Shown here: positions 63,979 to 64,000 of the stretch, in pieces
How positions within the stretch are numbered: the stretch's first letter is position 1
Layout: each line of letters begins with the position of its first letter
Assembly: GCF_003286915.1 (NCBI RefSeq)
Contig: NZ_QMFY01000020.1
Span: 1 to 64,000, forward strand
DNA length: 64,000 nucleotides
Direction of reading: 5' to 3'
From: Pseudochryseolinea flava
GTDB taxonomy: Bacteria; Bacteroidota; Bacteroidia; Cytophagales; Cyclobacteriaceae
The notes under the pieces: model-generated
Databases searched by the model: none
The model's input: the letters and a program-made list of their open reading frames with translations, nothing else
Told to the model about the DNA's origin: nothing
Program-made: the position numbers and the translations under genes

Positions 63979-64000
63979 CGATCTATTAAAAAATTGCGCG

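Noticed and set aside
1-64000. CRISPR array, insertion sequence or prophage
   Set aside because: No regularly spaced repeats, transposase, integrase or phage genes were seen. The only repeats are the short intergenic elements listed.

Overview
The window comes from a free-living member of the Bacteroidota, most likely a Cytophagales-type soil or freshwater glycan degrader. The signs are two SusC/SusD pairs, many secreted proteins with a type IX secretion (T9SS) C-terminal sorting domain, an ECF sigma/FecR pair, HxlR and PadR regulators, a small histone H1-like protein, weak Shine-Dalgarno signals and moderate GC. I cannot name the species from sequence alone.

Layout: 1-2.9 kb holds a GH64 beta-1,3-glucanase with beta/gamma-crystallin and CBM6 modules. 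2.9-10.2 kb holds a TonB receptor, a divergent intergenic region carrying repeated inverted repeats, a choice-of-anchor I lipoprotein and a hybrid histidine kinase. 10.2-23.6 kb is one long minus-strand polysaccharide utilisation locus (PUL): GH92, SusC, SusD, DUF3823, GH71/99-like, GH43-CBM6, beta-helix protein and small lipoprotein. Divergent from it lies a membrane protein with a kelch-type sensor and a winged-helix/BTAD-type DNA-binding end (23.7-26.3 kb), followed by a GH95 fucosidase-family enzyme. 29-33 kb holds PadR, an ABC permease, VF530 and YwbE. 33-40 kb is an ECF sigma, FecR, SusC (with STN domain) and SusD locus without an enzyme. 40-49.3 kb mixes regulators (two HxlR, one AraC remnant), an esterase, DoxX and two large T9SS-secreted multidomain proteins (GxGYxYP and a basic-secretory-protein-type protease). 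49.3-54 kb is mostly uncharacterised genes. 54-57.2 kb pairs a secreted PHP-like protein with a second GH43. 57.4-62.4 kb holds YfiR, a CHASE8-type histidine kinase and a broken siderophore receptor. The window ends with a histone H1-like protein and a DUF3667 membrane protein.

How it may work together: the GH92 plus GH71/99 enzymes point to an alpha-mannose-containing glycan, and the GH64 enzyme to beta-1,3-glucan. Both occur in fungal and yeast walls, so fungal wall turnover is a reasonable but unproven reading. The first PUL has no sigma/anti-sigma pair and no hybrid two-component sensor next to it, and its SusC lacks an STN domain; the kelch/BTAD protein is therefore the best local candidate for its regulator. 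This regulator architecture is the most interesting item in the window. The repeated ACCGGA-N4-TCCGGT elements at 5.16-5.44 kb and the YfiR plus CHASE8-kinase pair come next.
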